From contig NZ_UAWH01000005.1 in assembly GCF_900447045.1 (NCBI RefSeq), positions 124,001-188,000 of the forward strand: a stretch of 64,000 nt of DNA, read 5' to 3'. Shown here piece by piece: positions 10,109 through 18,321 of this stretch. Below the pieces are notes generated by a model that did not search any database, was not told the origin of the DNA, and was given only the letters and a program-made list of their open reading frames with translations. The position numbers were made by a program, and so were the translations under genes. The DNA comes from Clostridium paraputrificum (GTDB lineage: Bacteria; Bacillota; Clostridia; Clostridiales; Clostridiaceae). The stretch's first letter is position 1; every line of letters begins with the position of its first letter.

Positions 10109-10873
10109 ATGAAGCTATTTGTAACTGATTTAGATGGAACTTTAGTTGAATATAATAATATGACAGATGAAAACCTTGAAGGAATTAAGAAACTAAATAT
10201 TTCAGGAGAGCTTCTAGCAGTTGCAACAGGTAGAGCTTATAATAGTTGTGCTTTTTTAAAAGACAAGTATGGAATAAAAGCAGATTATCTAATTCTTTTA
10301 AATGGTGGATTAATAATAGATAAGGATGGTAAGGTGGTTCATCATAAAGAAATATCTTATAATACAGTAAATAGCATTATAAATGATATAAAAAGTGATG
10401 ATTCTGTAATATCTGTGGAAACAGGATATACCTCTTATGTAGTTCATGGAAGATATAAAGAAGACATAGATTGGGACGGGTTAGAATATGAAGAGTTAGA
10501 AAATATTAAAGACAAAAACCTATCTTTAATTTCTCTTTATTATCCAAAGTCAGATATAGAGGAAGTTGAGAAAATATGTAGATTTATAAATGAAAAATAT
10601 TCAGATGAAATAGTTGCATATAGAAATACTTGCTTTATTGATGTTGTTCCTAAGGGGTGCTCTAAAGGAGAAGGAGTAAGCTATGTAAAGGAAAGAGAAA
10701 ACATAGATACTAAAAATACATATGCTATAGGGGATTCTTATAATGATATACCAATGTTTAAAGAAGCAGGAAATAGTTTTACTTTTGAAACATCAGAAGA
10801 TGGAGTAAAAAAGGAAGTTAAGTATATTGTTAATAGTGTTGCAGAAGCTATAAAAAATTATTGCTTAAAGTAG
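10109..10873 (+). CDS. HAD-superfamily phosphatase, Cof/type IIB
   Basis: A 254-residue cytoplasmic HAD hydrolase. Motif I is DLDGT at residues 6-10 with the nucleophile Asp, the cap is of the C2B type, and motif IV is GDSYNDIPMF near residue 210. Members of this family dephosphorylate sugar phosphates or flavin and pyridoxal phosphates; the substrate cannot be read from the sequence. AGGGGG (10095-10100) lies 8 nt before the ATG. It follows the SGNH gene by 20 nt and is probably co-transcribed with it. A second member of the same family lies on the other strand at 11960-12769. Confidence 0.88.
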   Translation: MKLFVTDLDGTLVEYNNMTDENLEGIKKLNISGELLAVATGRAYNSCAFLKDKYGIKADYLILLNGGLIIDKDGKVVHHKEISYNTVNSIINDIKSDDSVISVETGYTSYVVHGRYKEDIDWDGLEYEELENIKDKNLSLISLYYPKSDIEEVEKICRFINEKYSDEIVAYRNTCFIDVVPKGCSKGEGVSYVKERENIDTKNTYAIGDSYNDIPMFKEAGNSFTFETSEDGVKKEVKYIVNSVAEAIKNYCLK

Positions 10874-10964
10874 TATAAAGATAACCAATTTTTATTTGTT
10901 GTTTTTTGGAATGATTTTTGATAAAATAGACTATGTTTTTCAAAAATGTAATGGAGGGTTTGAT

Positions 10965-11519
10965 ATGCCTGTAAAAATAGCAATACTAGGTGGACCTAGA
11001 TGTGGAAAGACTACTTTGATGCAACAATTATATGTAGATTTAAAAATTAGAGATATTAATGTAGGTGCAGCTTCAGAATATAGCACCGATTATTTAAGAG
11101 ATAAAGGTATGATTGAAAATATAGCTGAACAATATGGAATATACTTAGGTCAGCTACAGTTAGAACAAGAGCTAGAACAATTTGATTATGCAATTACAGA
11201 CTATGCCACTTTTGTACCATATATATATGGAAGATTTATGCTTGGTGATAAAGAAAGAAGCAAGAAAGAAATTGAAATCTTAAAGGATTTATATGTTCTT
11301 GCATTAAGAGATTTACCTAAGTATGACTATGTATTCTTTGTTCCAAGAGAATTTGGTTACACAAAGGATGGAGTAAGATGGCAGAATGAAGAAATGGCAT
11401 CTGCTGTAGATAATGCAATACTTAACTTTTTACAATCAGAAAATGTTAAGTATGATGTTATAACTGGCAACACAAAAGAAAGAGCAGAAGCAATATTAAA
11501 GAAAATTAATTTAGAATAA
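10965..11519 (+). CDS. P-loop ATPase, AAA_28-like
   Basis: A 184-residue protein opening with a Walker A loop (GGPRCGKTT) at residues 8-16, followed by a TDYATFVPYIYG segment and FFVPRE, the pattern of small AAA_28-type (NadR/deoxynucleotide kinase-like) NTPases. Its substrate is unknown. The start is placed at ATG 10965 because GGAGGG (10953-10958) lies 6 nt upstream; an in-frame ATG further upstream lacks a ribosome site. A clear terminator follows. There is no operon partner, so context adds little. Confidence 0.75.
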   Translation: MPVKIAILGGPRCGKTTLMQQLYVDLKIRDINVGAASEYSTDYLRDKGMIENIAEQYGIYLGQLQLEQELEQFDYAITDYATFVPYIYGRFMLGDKERSKKEIEILKDLYVLALRDLPKYDYVFFVPREFGYTKDGVRWQNEEMASAVDNAILNFLQSENVKYDVITGNTKERAEAILKKINLE

Positions 11520-11559
11520 TCAAGTGAATAAAGATAATAGATATAATAAAGATGTTGAT

Positions 11560-11590
11560 GAAACTCCAATTTGTAGTGGAGTTTCTTTTA
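11560..11590 (+). terminator. Terminator after the P-loop ATPase
   Basis: Stem GAAACTCCA / TGGAGTTTC (11560-11568 and 11577-11585) followed by a short T-rich tract. Confidence 0.75.
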
Positions 11591-11592
11591 TA

Positions 11593-11622
11593 TTAAAAAA
11601 GAATCTCGGCATAAGCCGAGAT
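11593..11622 (-). terminator. Minus-strand terminator after the small acidic protein gene
   Basis: Perfect 8-bp stem ATCTCGGC / GCCGAGAT with an ATAA loop. On the minus strand it runs into TCTTTTTTAATA, so it terminates transcription from 11899 and probably from the HAD gene at 12769. Confidence 0.8.
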
Positions 11623-11674
11623 CTTTCCTTATCCTTTTTATCTCTATTAACTAGGTTATCTTTTTTATCTTATC

Positions 11675-11899
11675 CTAGTCTTCATAGTTATGATTATCAT
11701 CTATTATATCGTCACCTTCATCAAAAAGACTTTCTGTATAATCAAATTCTTGCCATGCTATATTATTTACAGCTATATCATCAACGGCAGGATTAGGAAG
11801 AGGTGTTGAATCTCCATTAGGAGCATAGCTTCTTATCTCATCTTCAGTTGGATGATAGTCTGTTCTTACTTTAGGCAAATATGCTTTTTTCTTGCTCAT
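11675..11899 (-). CDS. Small acidic protein of unknown function
   Basis: A 74-residue protein with a basic start (MSKKKAY), a proline-rich middle and a very acidic C-terminus (FDEGDDIIDDNHNYED). No family was recognised. It is supported as a real gene by an ideal ribosome site (AAGGAGG, 8 nt before the ATG) and by the terminator just after its stop. It lies 60 nt downstream of the minus-strand HAD phosphatase and may share its transcript. The opposite-strand frame over the same bases (11524-11796) has no ribosome site and is discarded. Confidence 0.7.
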   Translation of the reverse strand: MSKKKAYLPKVRTDYHPTEDEIRSYAPNGDSTPLPNPAVDDIAVNNIAWQEFDYTESLFDEGDDIIDDNHNYED

Positions 11900-11959
11900 A
11901 AAGTATCCCTCCTTAAATTTATATATATAGTTTTACCGTAAGGAGAGAAAAAAATGCAG

Positions 11960-12769
11960 TTAAATATTTAAAATCTTTTTATATATTACATCTGCTATTC
12001 CATTTTCTTCATTAGAAAGAGTAACATAATCAGCCTTTGACTGTACATAGTTAGAAGCATTGCCCATAGCAACACCAAGCCCGGCAAATTGAAGCATGTC
12101 TATATCATTTTCTCCATCACCAAAAGCTATCACTTCAGTTTGTGAAATACCTAGGTGACTGCATAAAGCTTTTAGAGCACTAGATTTACTACAATTTTTG
12201 TTCATAAATTCAAAAATGAATGAAACTGTTCTTAATGCATTATATCTTTCAAAGTATTCCTTAGGAATCTTTTTAACTGCCTCATCTAGCTTTTCTTTTT
12301 CACCCAAAATCATTGCTTTTATAATAAAATCATTATCATTTATATCATTTTCTATATTCATAATTTTAACATCTATATTATTATGCAAAGTTTCAGCTTC
12401 AGTATATTTATTCTCTTTGGGTGCAATGCAGCACTCATCAGTAAAACCATGAAATTCAACACCTAAAGATTTAGAAAGCTTATAAATATCTTTAAAATCC
12501 TTTCCTGTTAACCCGTTTCTAACTATGGGTTTTAAAGTTTTTGTATTATAAATAGAAGAACCATTATAAGCAATAACATATTCATCATCATTTATTAAAT
12601 CTAACTCTTCTAAATAATTCATAACTCCCTGAATAGGTCTTCCAGTAGTAATAACTATTTTTATTCCTTTTTCTTTAGCTAGATTAATAGCTTTTTTTGT
12701 TTCTTGTGATATTGTATTATCACTTTTTAATAAAGTTCCATCCATATCAAGAGCAATTAATTTATACAT
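11960..12769 (-). CDS. HAD-superfamily phosphatase, Cof/type IIB
   Basis: A 269-residue HAD hydrolase with motif I DMDGT (residues 8-12), motif II TTGRP, and motif IV GDGENDIDML near residue 216 followed by GVAMGNAS, the standard Cof signature. It is expected to be a cytoplasmic sugar-phosphate or phospho-cofactor phosphatase; the substrate is not determinable. GGGAGG lies 6-7 nt before the ATG. It is divergent from prfC, with about 110 bases between them holding the promoters of both. Confidence 0.9.
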   Translation of the reverse strand: MYKLIALDMDGTLLKSDNTISQETKKAINLAKEKGIKIVITTGRPIQGVMNYLEELDLINDDEYVIAYNGSSIYNTKTLKPIVRNGLTGKDFKDIYKLSKSLGVEFHGFTDECCIAPKENKYTEAETLHNNIDVKIMNIENDINDNDFIIKAMILGEKEKLDEAVKKIPKEYFERYNALRTVSFIFEFMNKNCSKSSALKALCSHLGISQTEVIAFGDGENDIDMLQFAGLGVAMGNASNYVQSKADYVTLSNEENGIADVIYKKILNI

Positions 12770-12818
12770 AAGAACCTCCCAAAACCAACAAATTCTATGT
12801 CTATTATACAGTAAAATG

Positions 12819-12827
12819 TGGTATAAT
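12819..12827 (+). promoter_or_regulatory. Extended -10 promoter of prfC
   Basis: TGGTATAAT is a consensus extended -10 element. The -35 position is poorly matched, as is common for extended -10 promoters. It lies about 50 nt before the prfC start. Confidence 0.6.
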
Positions 12828-12878
12828 CTAAAGATGTGTAAAAATATACTTAATGTTAATATAGAGGAGGCATAAGCT

Positions 12879-14471
12879 TTGGCTGATTATATAAATGAGA
12901 TTAACAAAAGAAGAACCTTTGCAATTATTTCTCACCCAGATGCAGGTAAGACTACACTTACAGAAAAGTTCTTATTATATGGAGGAGCTATAAGACTCGC
13001 AGGTTCTGTTAAAGCAAGAAAAGCATCTAAGCATGCTGTGTCAGACTGGATGGAAATAGAAAAGCAAAGAGGTATTTCTGTTACATCATCTGTTATGCAA
13101 TTTAATTATGGTGGACATTGTATAAACATACTAGATACTCCTGGACACCAAGACTTCTCAGAAGATACATATAGAACACTTATGGCAGCAGATTCAGCAG
13201 TAATGGTTGTTGATGCAGCAAAAGGTGTAGAAGATCAAACAAGAAAGTTATTCCAAGTTTGTTCTTTAAGAGAGATGCCTATTTTCACATTTGTAAATAA
13301 GATGGATAGAGAAGCCAGAGATCCATTTGAATTATTAGAAGAAATAGAAAATGAATTAGGTATAAAGACATACCCAATGAACTGGCCTATAGGCTCAGGT
13401 AAAGACTTTAAGGGGGTATATGAAAGAGACAATAAAAGAATCATTGCTTTTAATGGTGGGGATCACGGACAAACAGAAGTAGAAGCTATTGAAGGTAATG
13501 TAGAAGATGATAAATTCAGAGAAATTTTAGGAGAAGCTCTTCATGATAAGTTAATGGAAGATATAGAACTTTTAGATATTGCTGGAGATGATTTTGATAT
13601 AGAAAAGGTTAGAAGTGGAGAATTAACTCCTGTATTCTTTGGATCAGCATTAACTAACTTTGGTGTAGAACCATTCTTAGAACATTTCTTAGAAATGACT
13701 ACATCACCACTATCAAGAAATTCAGATATAGGAGAAATTGACCCATTTGATGATAAATTCTCTGCATTTGTATTCAAGATACAAGCTAATATGAACAAGG
13801 CTCATAGAGATAGAATTGCATTTATGAGAATTTGTTCAGGTAAGTTTGAAAAAGGTATGGAAGTTATGCACATGCAAGGTGGTAAAAAAATCAAGCTTGC
13901 TCAACCTCAACAATTTATGGCTCAAGATAGAGAAATAGTTGAAGAGGCATATGCTGGGGATATTATAGGGGTATTTGACCCGGGTATATTTGCAATTGGT
14001 GATACTTTATGCTCCCCATCAAAGAAGTTCAAGTTTGAAGGTATTCCAGCCTTTGCTCCAGAACACTTTGCAAGAGTAAGACCAGTAGACACTATGAAGA
14101 GAAAACAATTCATAAAAGGTGTTACTCAAATAGCCCAAGAAGGAGCAATTCAAGTATTTAAAGAACTTCACATAGGAATGGAAGAAATAATAGTTGGAGT
14201 TGTTGGTGTACTTCAATTTGAAGTTTTAGAATACAGACTTAAGAGTGAATATAATACAGACATTAAGATGGAAAGACTTCCTTATAGATATGTAAGATGG
14301 ATTGAAAACAAGGATTTAGATCCAGATACTTTAAATCTTACTTCAGATACTAAAAAGGTTAAAGACTTTAAGGATAGAAACCTTCTTATATTCCAAAATG
14401 ACTGGGGAATATCATGGGCTTTAGATCATAATAAAGGAATTGTTCTTTCAGGTGTAGGAAAAACTGAATAA
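12879..14471 (+). CDS. prfC: Peptide chain release factor 3
   Basis: A 530-residue translational GTPase, matching the usual RF3 length (E. coli 529). It shows G1 SHPDAGKTT at residues 18-26, G3 DTPGHQDF near 86, G4 NKMDRE near 140, then domain II and a C-terminal RF3 domain. RF3 removes RF1/RF2 from the ribosome after peptide release. The start is TTG 12879, chosen because GAGGAGG (12864-12870) lies 8 nt upstream and the N-terminus aligns with the family. Confidence 0.97.
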   Translation: MADYINEINKRRTFAIISHPDAGKTTLTEKFLLYGGAIRLAGSVKARKASKHAVSDWMEIEKQRGISVTSSVMQFNYGGHCINILDTPGHQDFSEDTYRTLMAADSAVMVVDAAKGVEDQTRKLFQVCSLREMPIFTFVNKMDREARDPFELLEEIENELGIKTYPMNWPIGSGKDFKGVYERDNKRIIAFNGGDHGQTEVEAIEGNVEDDKFREILGEALHDKLMEDIELLDIAGDDFDIEKVRSGELTPVFFGSALTNFGVEPFLEHFLEMTTSPLSRNSDIGEIDPFDDKFSAFVFKIQANMNKAHRDRIAFMRICSGKFEKGMEVMHMQGGKKIKLAQPQQFMAQDREIVEEAYAGDIIGVFDPGIFAIGDTLCSPSKKFKFEGIPAFAPEHFARVRPVDTMKRKQFIKGVTQIAQEGAIQVFKELHIGMEEIIVGVVGVLQFEVLEYRLKSEYNTDIKMERLPYRYVRWIENKDLDPDTLNLTSDTKKVKDFKDRNLLIFQNDWGISWALDHNKGIVLSGVGKTE

Positions 14472-14538
14472 TTATTGTATAAACAGTATTATAAAATTAC
14501 CCAAATAATATTTATGAATTTATGGAGGATTTTAAGTT

Positions 14539-15558
14539 ATGCAACCTTTAGTTAGTGTAGTAATGTCTGTATATAACGGTGAAAAATATTTGAATGAATC
14601 TATTGAAAGTATTTTAAATCAAAGTTATAAAAATATTGAATTTATTATAATTAATGATGGATGTACAGATAAGAGCTTTAGTATAATGCAAGAATATTAT
14701 TCAAATGACCATAGAATCAAAATTATAGACAATAAGGAGAATAAGGGGTTAATATACTCTTTAAATAGAGGGATAAGTGAAGCAAAAGGGAAATATATTG
14801 CAAGAATGGATGCAGATGATATTGCTTTATATGATAGAATTGAAAAACAAGTTGCATATATGGAAGAAAACCTAGATGTTGCATTGTTAGGTACGGCAGT
14901 TAATATGTTTTTAGATGGGTCGGCGGTAAAAAAGAAAATTAACGTTCTGACTAGTAATGGTCAATTAATTGCAAATAGTATATTTGAAAATTCTTTTCAA
15001 CATCCAACAGTTATTATGAGAAGTGATATAATTAAAAAAGATAATTTAGAATATGAATATAAGGATAAATACGCAGAGGATTATGGTCTGTGGAACAGAA
15101 TGCTTTTAAAATATAAAGTAGCAAATTTAGATGAGGCGTTGTTAAACTATAGAGTTGTTAAAACTAGTGCTACTAGAACTGCAAATAGAAATTTAGAACA
15201 AAGAAAACAAGTGTTTAAAAGTATATATAAAGACTATTTAGGAAAATTCGATTTTTATCCTACGGAAAAAGAACTTGATATGCATTTTGAAATTTCAATG
15301 GTACAAAATATGATGGATTTATCATATACATTAGATGAAAAGAAAGAATATTTGGAGAAGCTGATTAATTATATTAATATAGATTGTATATTTAGTATTT
15401 GCGCTCAAAAGTATTTGAAAAATTGTATTTATCAAGGTAAATATAGTGACTATGTGAATAGTATATTTTTTGAACAATATACTGTGAAAAAGATCGAATT
15501 TATAAAACAAAAGGGTATTGAATTTGTAAAAAGAATAATTAAAAAAGGATATAAATAA
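14539..15558 (+). CDS. Family 2 glycosyltransferase
   Basis: A 339-residue GT-A fold glycosyltransferase: VSVVMSVYNG at the N-terminus, NDGCTDKS near residues 39-46 and MDADD near 91 (metal/nucleotide-sugar binding). There is no membrane segment, so it is probably a peripheral enzyme adding a sugar to a lipid-linked glycan. The sugar is unknown. The start ATG is preceded by TGGAGG. It sits outside the large exopolysaccharide operon, separated from it by a terminator, a divergent gene and 0.9 kb, and may be an outlying part of the same pathway. Confidence 0.88.
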   Translation: MQPLVSVVMSVYNGEKYLNESIESILNQSYKNIEFIIINDGCTDKSFSIMQEYYSNDHRIKIIDNKENKGLIYSLNRGISEAKGKYIARMDADDIALYDRIEKQVAYMEENLDVALLGTAVNMFLDGSAVKKKINVLTSNGQLIANSIFENSFQHPTVIMRSDIIKKDNLEYEYKDKYAEDYGLWNRMLLKYKVANLDEALLNYRVVKTSATRTANRNLEQRKQVFKSIYKDYLGKFDFYPTEKELDMHFEISMVQNMMDLSYTLDEKKEYLEKLINYINIDCIFSICAQKYLKNCIYQGKYSDYVNSIFFEQYTVKKIEFIKQKGIEFVKRIIKKGYK

Positions 15559-15609
15559 AAAGGATGCAGAGAGAGCAATGTAAAATAAAACTCTCTGCAT
15601 CCTTTTTTT
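15557..15609. terminator. Bidirectional terminator between convergent genes
   Basis: A long stem (AAAGGATGCAGAGAG pairing with CTCTCTGCATCCTTT) flanked by A- and T-runs, between the plus-strand glycosyltransferase and the minus-strand gene ending at 15628. It can work in both directions. Confidence 0.9.
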
Positions 15610-15627
15610 GTGATTTATACTATCTTC

Positions 15628-16056
15628 TTAAAGTTGATTTGTTACATAATAGTAATAATACCTTATAGCGTCATCTACTATTTCTCCAACAGGCATATTA
15701 ACATCTAGACTAAAGCCCTTTAATTCATTTAACATTTTTACAGTTGATTTTCTAAGGGCGTAACTTCTCTTGCAATCAAAGGGTTCCCTATCATTGTTAA
15801 TTACTCCTACAGTAAAGTTGTTAAAAACAGTATCATTTCTAGATTTATAAGATATGGATTTTTCTTTCAATTGATTAGTAGTGTTCTTTTCGGTTTCGTT
15901 TGAAGATAGTTTATCATCATCAGGCTCTTGAAAGTTAAAAGTCATAACGGTTCTTGCAGTTGGATCTCTAAAAATTTTTTCCTCCTGATCCCAAACATCA
16001 TCTAATATTTCTACATCCTCAGAACAAATATCACTGTTCTGTTTTTTCTTTGCCAT
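15628..16056 (-). CDS. Unknown protein with a possible ribbon-helix-helix C-terminus
   Basis: A 142-residue protein. The first 85 or so residues are acidic and look disordered. The last 45 (from about CKRSYALRKSTVKML) read as a beta strand followed by two helices, with the spacing seen in CopG/ribbon-helix-helix DNA-binding domains, then a striking YYYYY run. That fold call is by eye only. The start ATG has AAGGAG 9-10 nt upstream. It is transcribed away from the exopolysaccharide operon and shares the 0.9-kb regulatory gap with it, so it could be a local regulator; this is inferred from position only. Confidence 0.6.
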   Translation of the reverse strand: MAKKKQNSDICSEDVEILDDVWDQEEKIFRDPTARTVMTFNFQEPDDDKLSSNETEKNTTNQLKEKSISYKSRNDTVFNNFTVGVINNDREPFDCKRSYALRKSTVKMLNELKGFSLDVNMPVGEIVDDAIRYYYYYVTNQL

Positions 16057-16610
16057 TTCACCACTCCTTTTGGAAAATATTTACAATATAATTATAATAA
16101 ATAATATGTCTTATAACAATAAAATTATTTATTTAATAAAAGAATATTTATTCTTTTAAAATATTAATAATAAAAATAATATTTTAAAAATAAATAACTT
16201 TGGGAGGTGTAAAAAATCAGTCATTAGAAATTTTTAAAATGAAAAAAGAAATGTTAATGTGGGAGCTATAGTTTTAAAAGAGCTATCCTAATAATTTGTT
16301 TTTAAATTCAAATCCTAGTTAGCCATTAAATTTAAATCAATTGGAATTTGCTTTTGAAATTTTATAAGAGTCTATGAAAAAATATAAATGAATATACGTT
16401 TTTAAGATTGGCCAAGCTGTATAGGAAAAGTTTATTCAATTTTAAATTTCTAGAGGCAATAAGTTTGTTAAGAATACTATGGGTAAAATTAAAACAGTTC
16501 ATACTTTTAAAGCCATGTTAATAATAAAATTGAAGTATTTAATTTATCAATAAAAAATAGTTCACCTAGGTAAAAAGATAATAAAAAAAGAACGACAAGA
16601 AAAAATGCGA

Positions 16611-16619
16611 TTCGACAAA
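16611..16619 (-). promoter_or_regulatory. Spo0A box (exact)
   Basis: TTCGACAAA, the reverse complement of the consensus 0A box TTTGTCGAA. It lies about 290 bp upstream of the predicted promoter of the exopolysaccharide operon. Confidence 0.55.
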
Positions 16620-16720
16620 TGCAAAGAAATATGTGAATAAGTTTTCATTTACAAAATGGCTGGTCTAGACAAGTTTGGAAATATTGTAAATGTACGAAAA
16701 AGTTTTTATTTATAAAAATC

Positions 16721-16729
16721 TTTGTCGAA
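16721..16729 (+). promoter_or_regulatory. Spo0A box (exact)
   Basis: TTTGTCGAA matches the consensus 0A box at all nine positions. It lies 150 bp upstream of the predicted -35. Confidence 0.55.
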
Positions 16730-16876
16730 GAAAAAAAGGTGGGAATGATTGAATTTTTATGATTATAATTTAAAATAGAATATGGAATAAAAAATAATAT
16801 TAAATGTTCGTTATTATAATGAATAATTAGTAAAACAATTGGAAATATATTTATAATAAAGATTGTATATTATTTA

Positions 16877-16905
16877 TTAACAAATGTAGTTTGGGATGGT
16901 AAAAT
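16877..16905 (+). promoter_or_regulatory. Predicted promoter of the exopolysaccharide operon
   Basis: TTAACA, a 17-nt spacer, then TAAAAT preceded by TGG (extended -10). Predicted transcription start is near 16912, about 50 nt before the first gene. A second possible -10 (TATAAT, 16930-16935) overlaps the proximal 0A box. Confidence 0.55.
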
Positions 16906-16921
16906 AAATACTGTATGTATA

Positions 16922-16930
16922 TTCGACAAT
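16922..16930 (-). promoter_or_regulatory. Spo0A box (8 of 9) at the promoter
   Basis: TTCGACAAT, i.e. ATTGTCGAA on the minus strand. It lies about 10 nt downstream of the predicted start, a position where bound Spo0A~P would be expected to repress. Confidence 0.5.
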
Positions 16931-16960
16931 ATAATGTTAAAATTTATGGAGGAAAGTAGA

Positions 16961-17638
16961 ATGAATGAAGAAATTATCAAAATTGAAGATATAGTAGATG
17001 GGTTGAAAAAGAGATGGCAATTAATAGTTACGATAACTCTCATAGCAACAATTATATCTGCAGTTGTAAGCTTTTTTATAATAAAACCTAAATATGAAGC
17101 ATCAGCAAAACTATTTGTTGGTAAGGAAGCTTCAACAGAAAACTATAATAATAGTGATATAACAATGTATCAACAATTAGTAAAAACATATACAAGCCTT
17201 ATAAAAACAGAAGATTTAGTTGGTAAAGCATTAAAGGATAATAATATAGACTTAGATCCTAAAATAGTATCATCCGCATTAACTGCAGAACAAATAACAA
17301 ACACTCAATTAATGGAAGTTAAGTACATAAGTAAAAATAAAGAGGAATCAGCCAATGTAGTAAAAGCAGTAACAGATGAATTTATTAAAGAATCATCAGC
17401 ATTAATAAAAAATGCAGATGTAAAGATAATTGAAAGTGTAAAGTTACCTGAAAATCCAGTAAGTCCAAATAAAAAAATGAATATAGCAATAGCTATGTTG
17501 CTTGGATTAATGGTTGGAGTTGGACTAGCATTGTTATTAGAGTTTATGGATAACACATTTAAGGACAAAGAGTCATTAGAAGATATTATAGGAGTGCCTG
17601 TTTTAGGTGCTATTCCAAATCAAGAAAAGATTAAATAA
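16961..17638 (+). CDS. Wzz/CpsC-type chain-length regulator and kinase adaptor
   Basis: A 225-residue polysaccharide co-polymerase. Two membrane helices (about 19-41 and 173-195) enclose an extracellular domain, and the proline-rich segment PENPVSPNKK precedes the second helix as is typical of Wzz proteins. In Gram-positive bacteria this protein is the separate membrane adaptor that activates the BY-kinase encoded next to it and sets chain length. The start is ATG 16961, with GGAGG 8 nt upstream; an upstream in-frame ATG at 16934 precedes the ribosome site and is rejected. It is the first gene of the operon. Confidence 0.92.
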   Translation: MNEEIIKIEDIVDGLKKRWQLIVTITLIATIISAVVSFFIIKPKYEASAKLFVGKEASTENYNNSDITMYQQLVKTYTSLIKTEDLVGKALKDNNIDLDPKIVSSALTAEQITNTQLMEVKYISKNKEESANVVKAVTDEFIKESSALIKNADVKIIESVKLPENPVSPNKKMNIAIAMLLGLMVGVGLALLLEFMDNTFKDKESLEDIIGVPVLGAIPNQEKIK

Positions 17639-17649
17639 AGGAGAAGTAT

Positions 17650-18309
17650 ATGTTTATAGTAGAAAAGAAACCTAATTCTATAGCAGCAGAAGCTTATAGA
17701 ACCTTAAGAACTAATATACAATATTCATCATTTGATAAAGAGATAAAAACCATGGTAGTAACAAGCTCTGAACCTGGAGAAGGTAAGTCAACTACAGCAG
17801 GTAATATAGCTTTATCCTTTTCACAGTCAGAAAAAAGTGTTATTTTAATAGATTGTGACTTAAGAAAGCCTTCACTTCATAGAAAATTTAAAATATCTAA
17901 TTTAGTTGGGGTATCTGATGTACTAATAGGAAAAGAAAAAATGAATGATGCGGTAAATGAATATAGTGAAAATCTTCATATTTTAACATCAGGTAAATTA
18001 CCTCCAAATCCTTCAGAAATGCTTGGATCAAAAGCAATGGGAAGACTATTAGAAGAGCTAAAGAGCAAATATGACATAATTATACTAGATAGTGCTCCAT
18101 TACAAGCTGTAACAGATGCTCAAATCCTTTCTACAAAGGTAGATGGAACAATTTTGGTAGTTAGAGCAGAGAAAACAAAAAGAGATTCAGTACAACAAGC
18201 CAAAGCGCTTTTAGATAAAGTAGGTGCCAATATATTGGGAACTGTACTTAATGGTGTTGAAAACACTAGAAAGAAATATTACTACTATTATGGTAATGAA
18301 GGTAAGTAA
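17650..18309 (+). CDS. CpsD/CapB-type bacterial tyrosine kinase
   Basis: A 219-residue cytoplasmic BY-kinase: Walker A SSEPGEGKST (39-48), Walker A' ILIDCDLRKP (about 65-74), Walker B IIILDSAP (about 143-150), and a C-terminal autophosphorylation cluster of five tyrosines (about 210-214). It pairs with the preceding Wzz-type adaptor, 11 nt upstream, and is expected to cycle between phosphorylated and unphosphorylated forms to control polymer length and export. AAAGGAG precedes the ATG. Confidence 0.95.
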   Translation: MFIVEKKPNSIAAEAYRTLRTNIQYSSFDKEIKTMVVTSSEPGEGKSTTAGNIALSFSQSEKSVILIDCDLRKPSLHRKFKISNLVGVSDVLIGKEKMNDAVNEYSENLHILTSGKLPPNPSEMLGSKAMGRLLEELKSKYDIIILDSAPLQAVTDAQILSTKVDGTILVVRAEKTKRDSVQQAKALLDKVGANILGTVLNGVENTRKKYYYYYGNEGK

Positions 18310-18321
18310 GAGGGCGATTAA

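Larger units (their letters stand above)
16057..16960. other. 0.9-kb AT-rich leader of the exopolysaccharide operon
   Basis: No credible gene is seen on either strand; frames are broken by frequent stops. The left part (about 16200-16560) has a GGGAGG-like site and short broken frames that could be a decayed gene, but nothing is recognisable. The right part contains three Spo0A-box matches and a strong extended -10 promoter. The length is unusual for this compact genome and fits a complex regulatory region. Confidence 0.7.

Noticed and set aside
11524-11796. A 90-codon plus-strand frame
   Set aside because: It runs through two terminator hairpins and opposes the small acidic protein gene, which has the better ribosome site.
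15331-15600. An 89-codon minus-strand frame
   Set aside because: It lies antisense within the glycosyltransferase gene and includes one arm of the bidirectional terminator.
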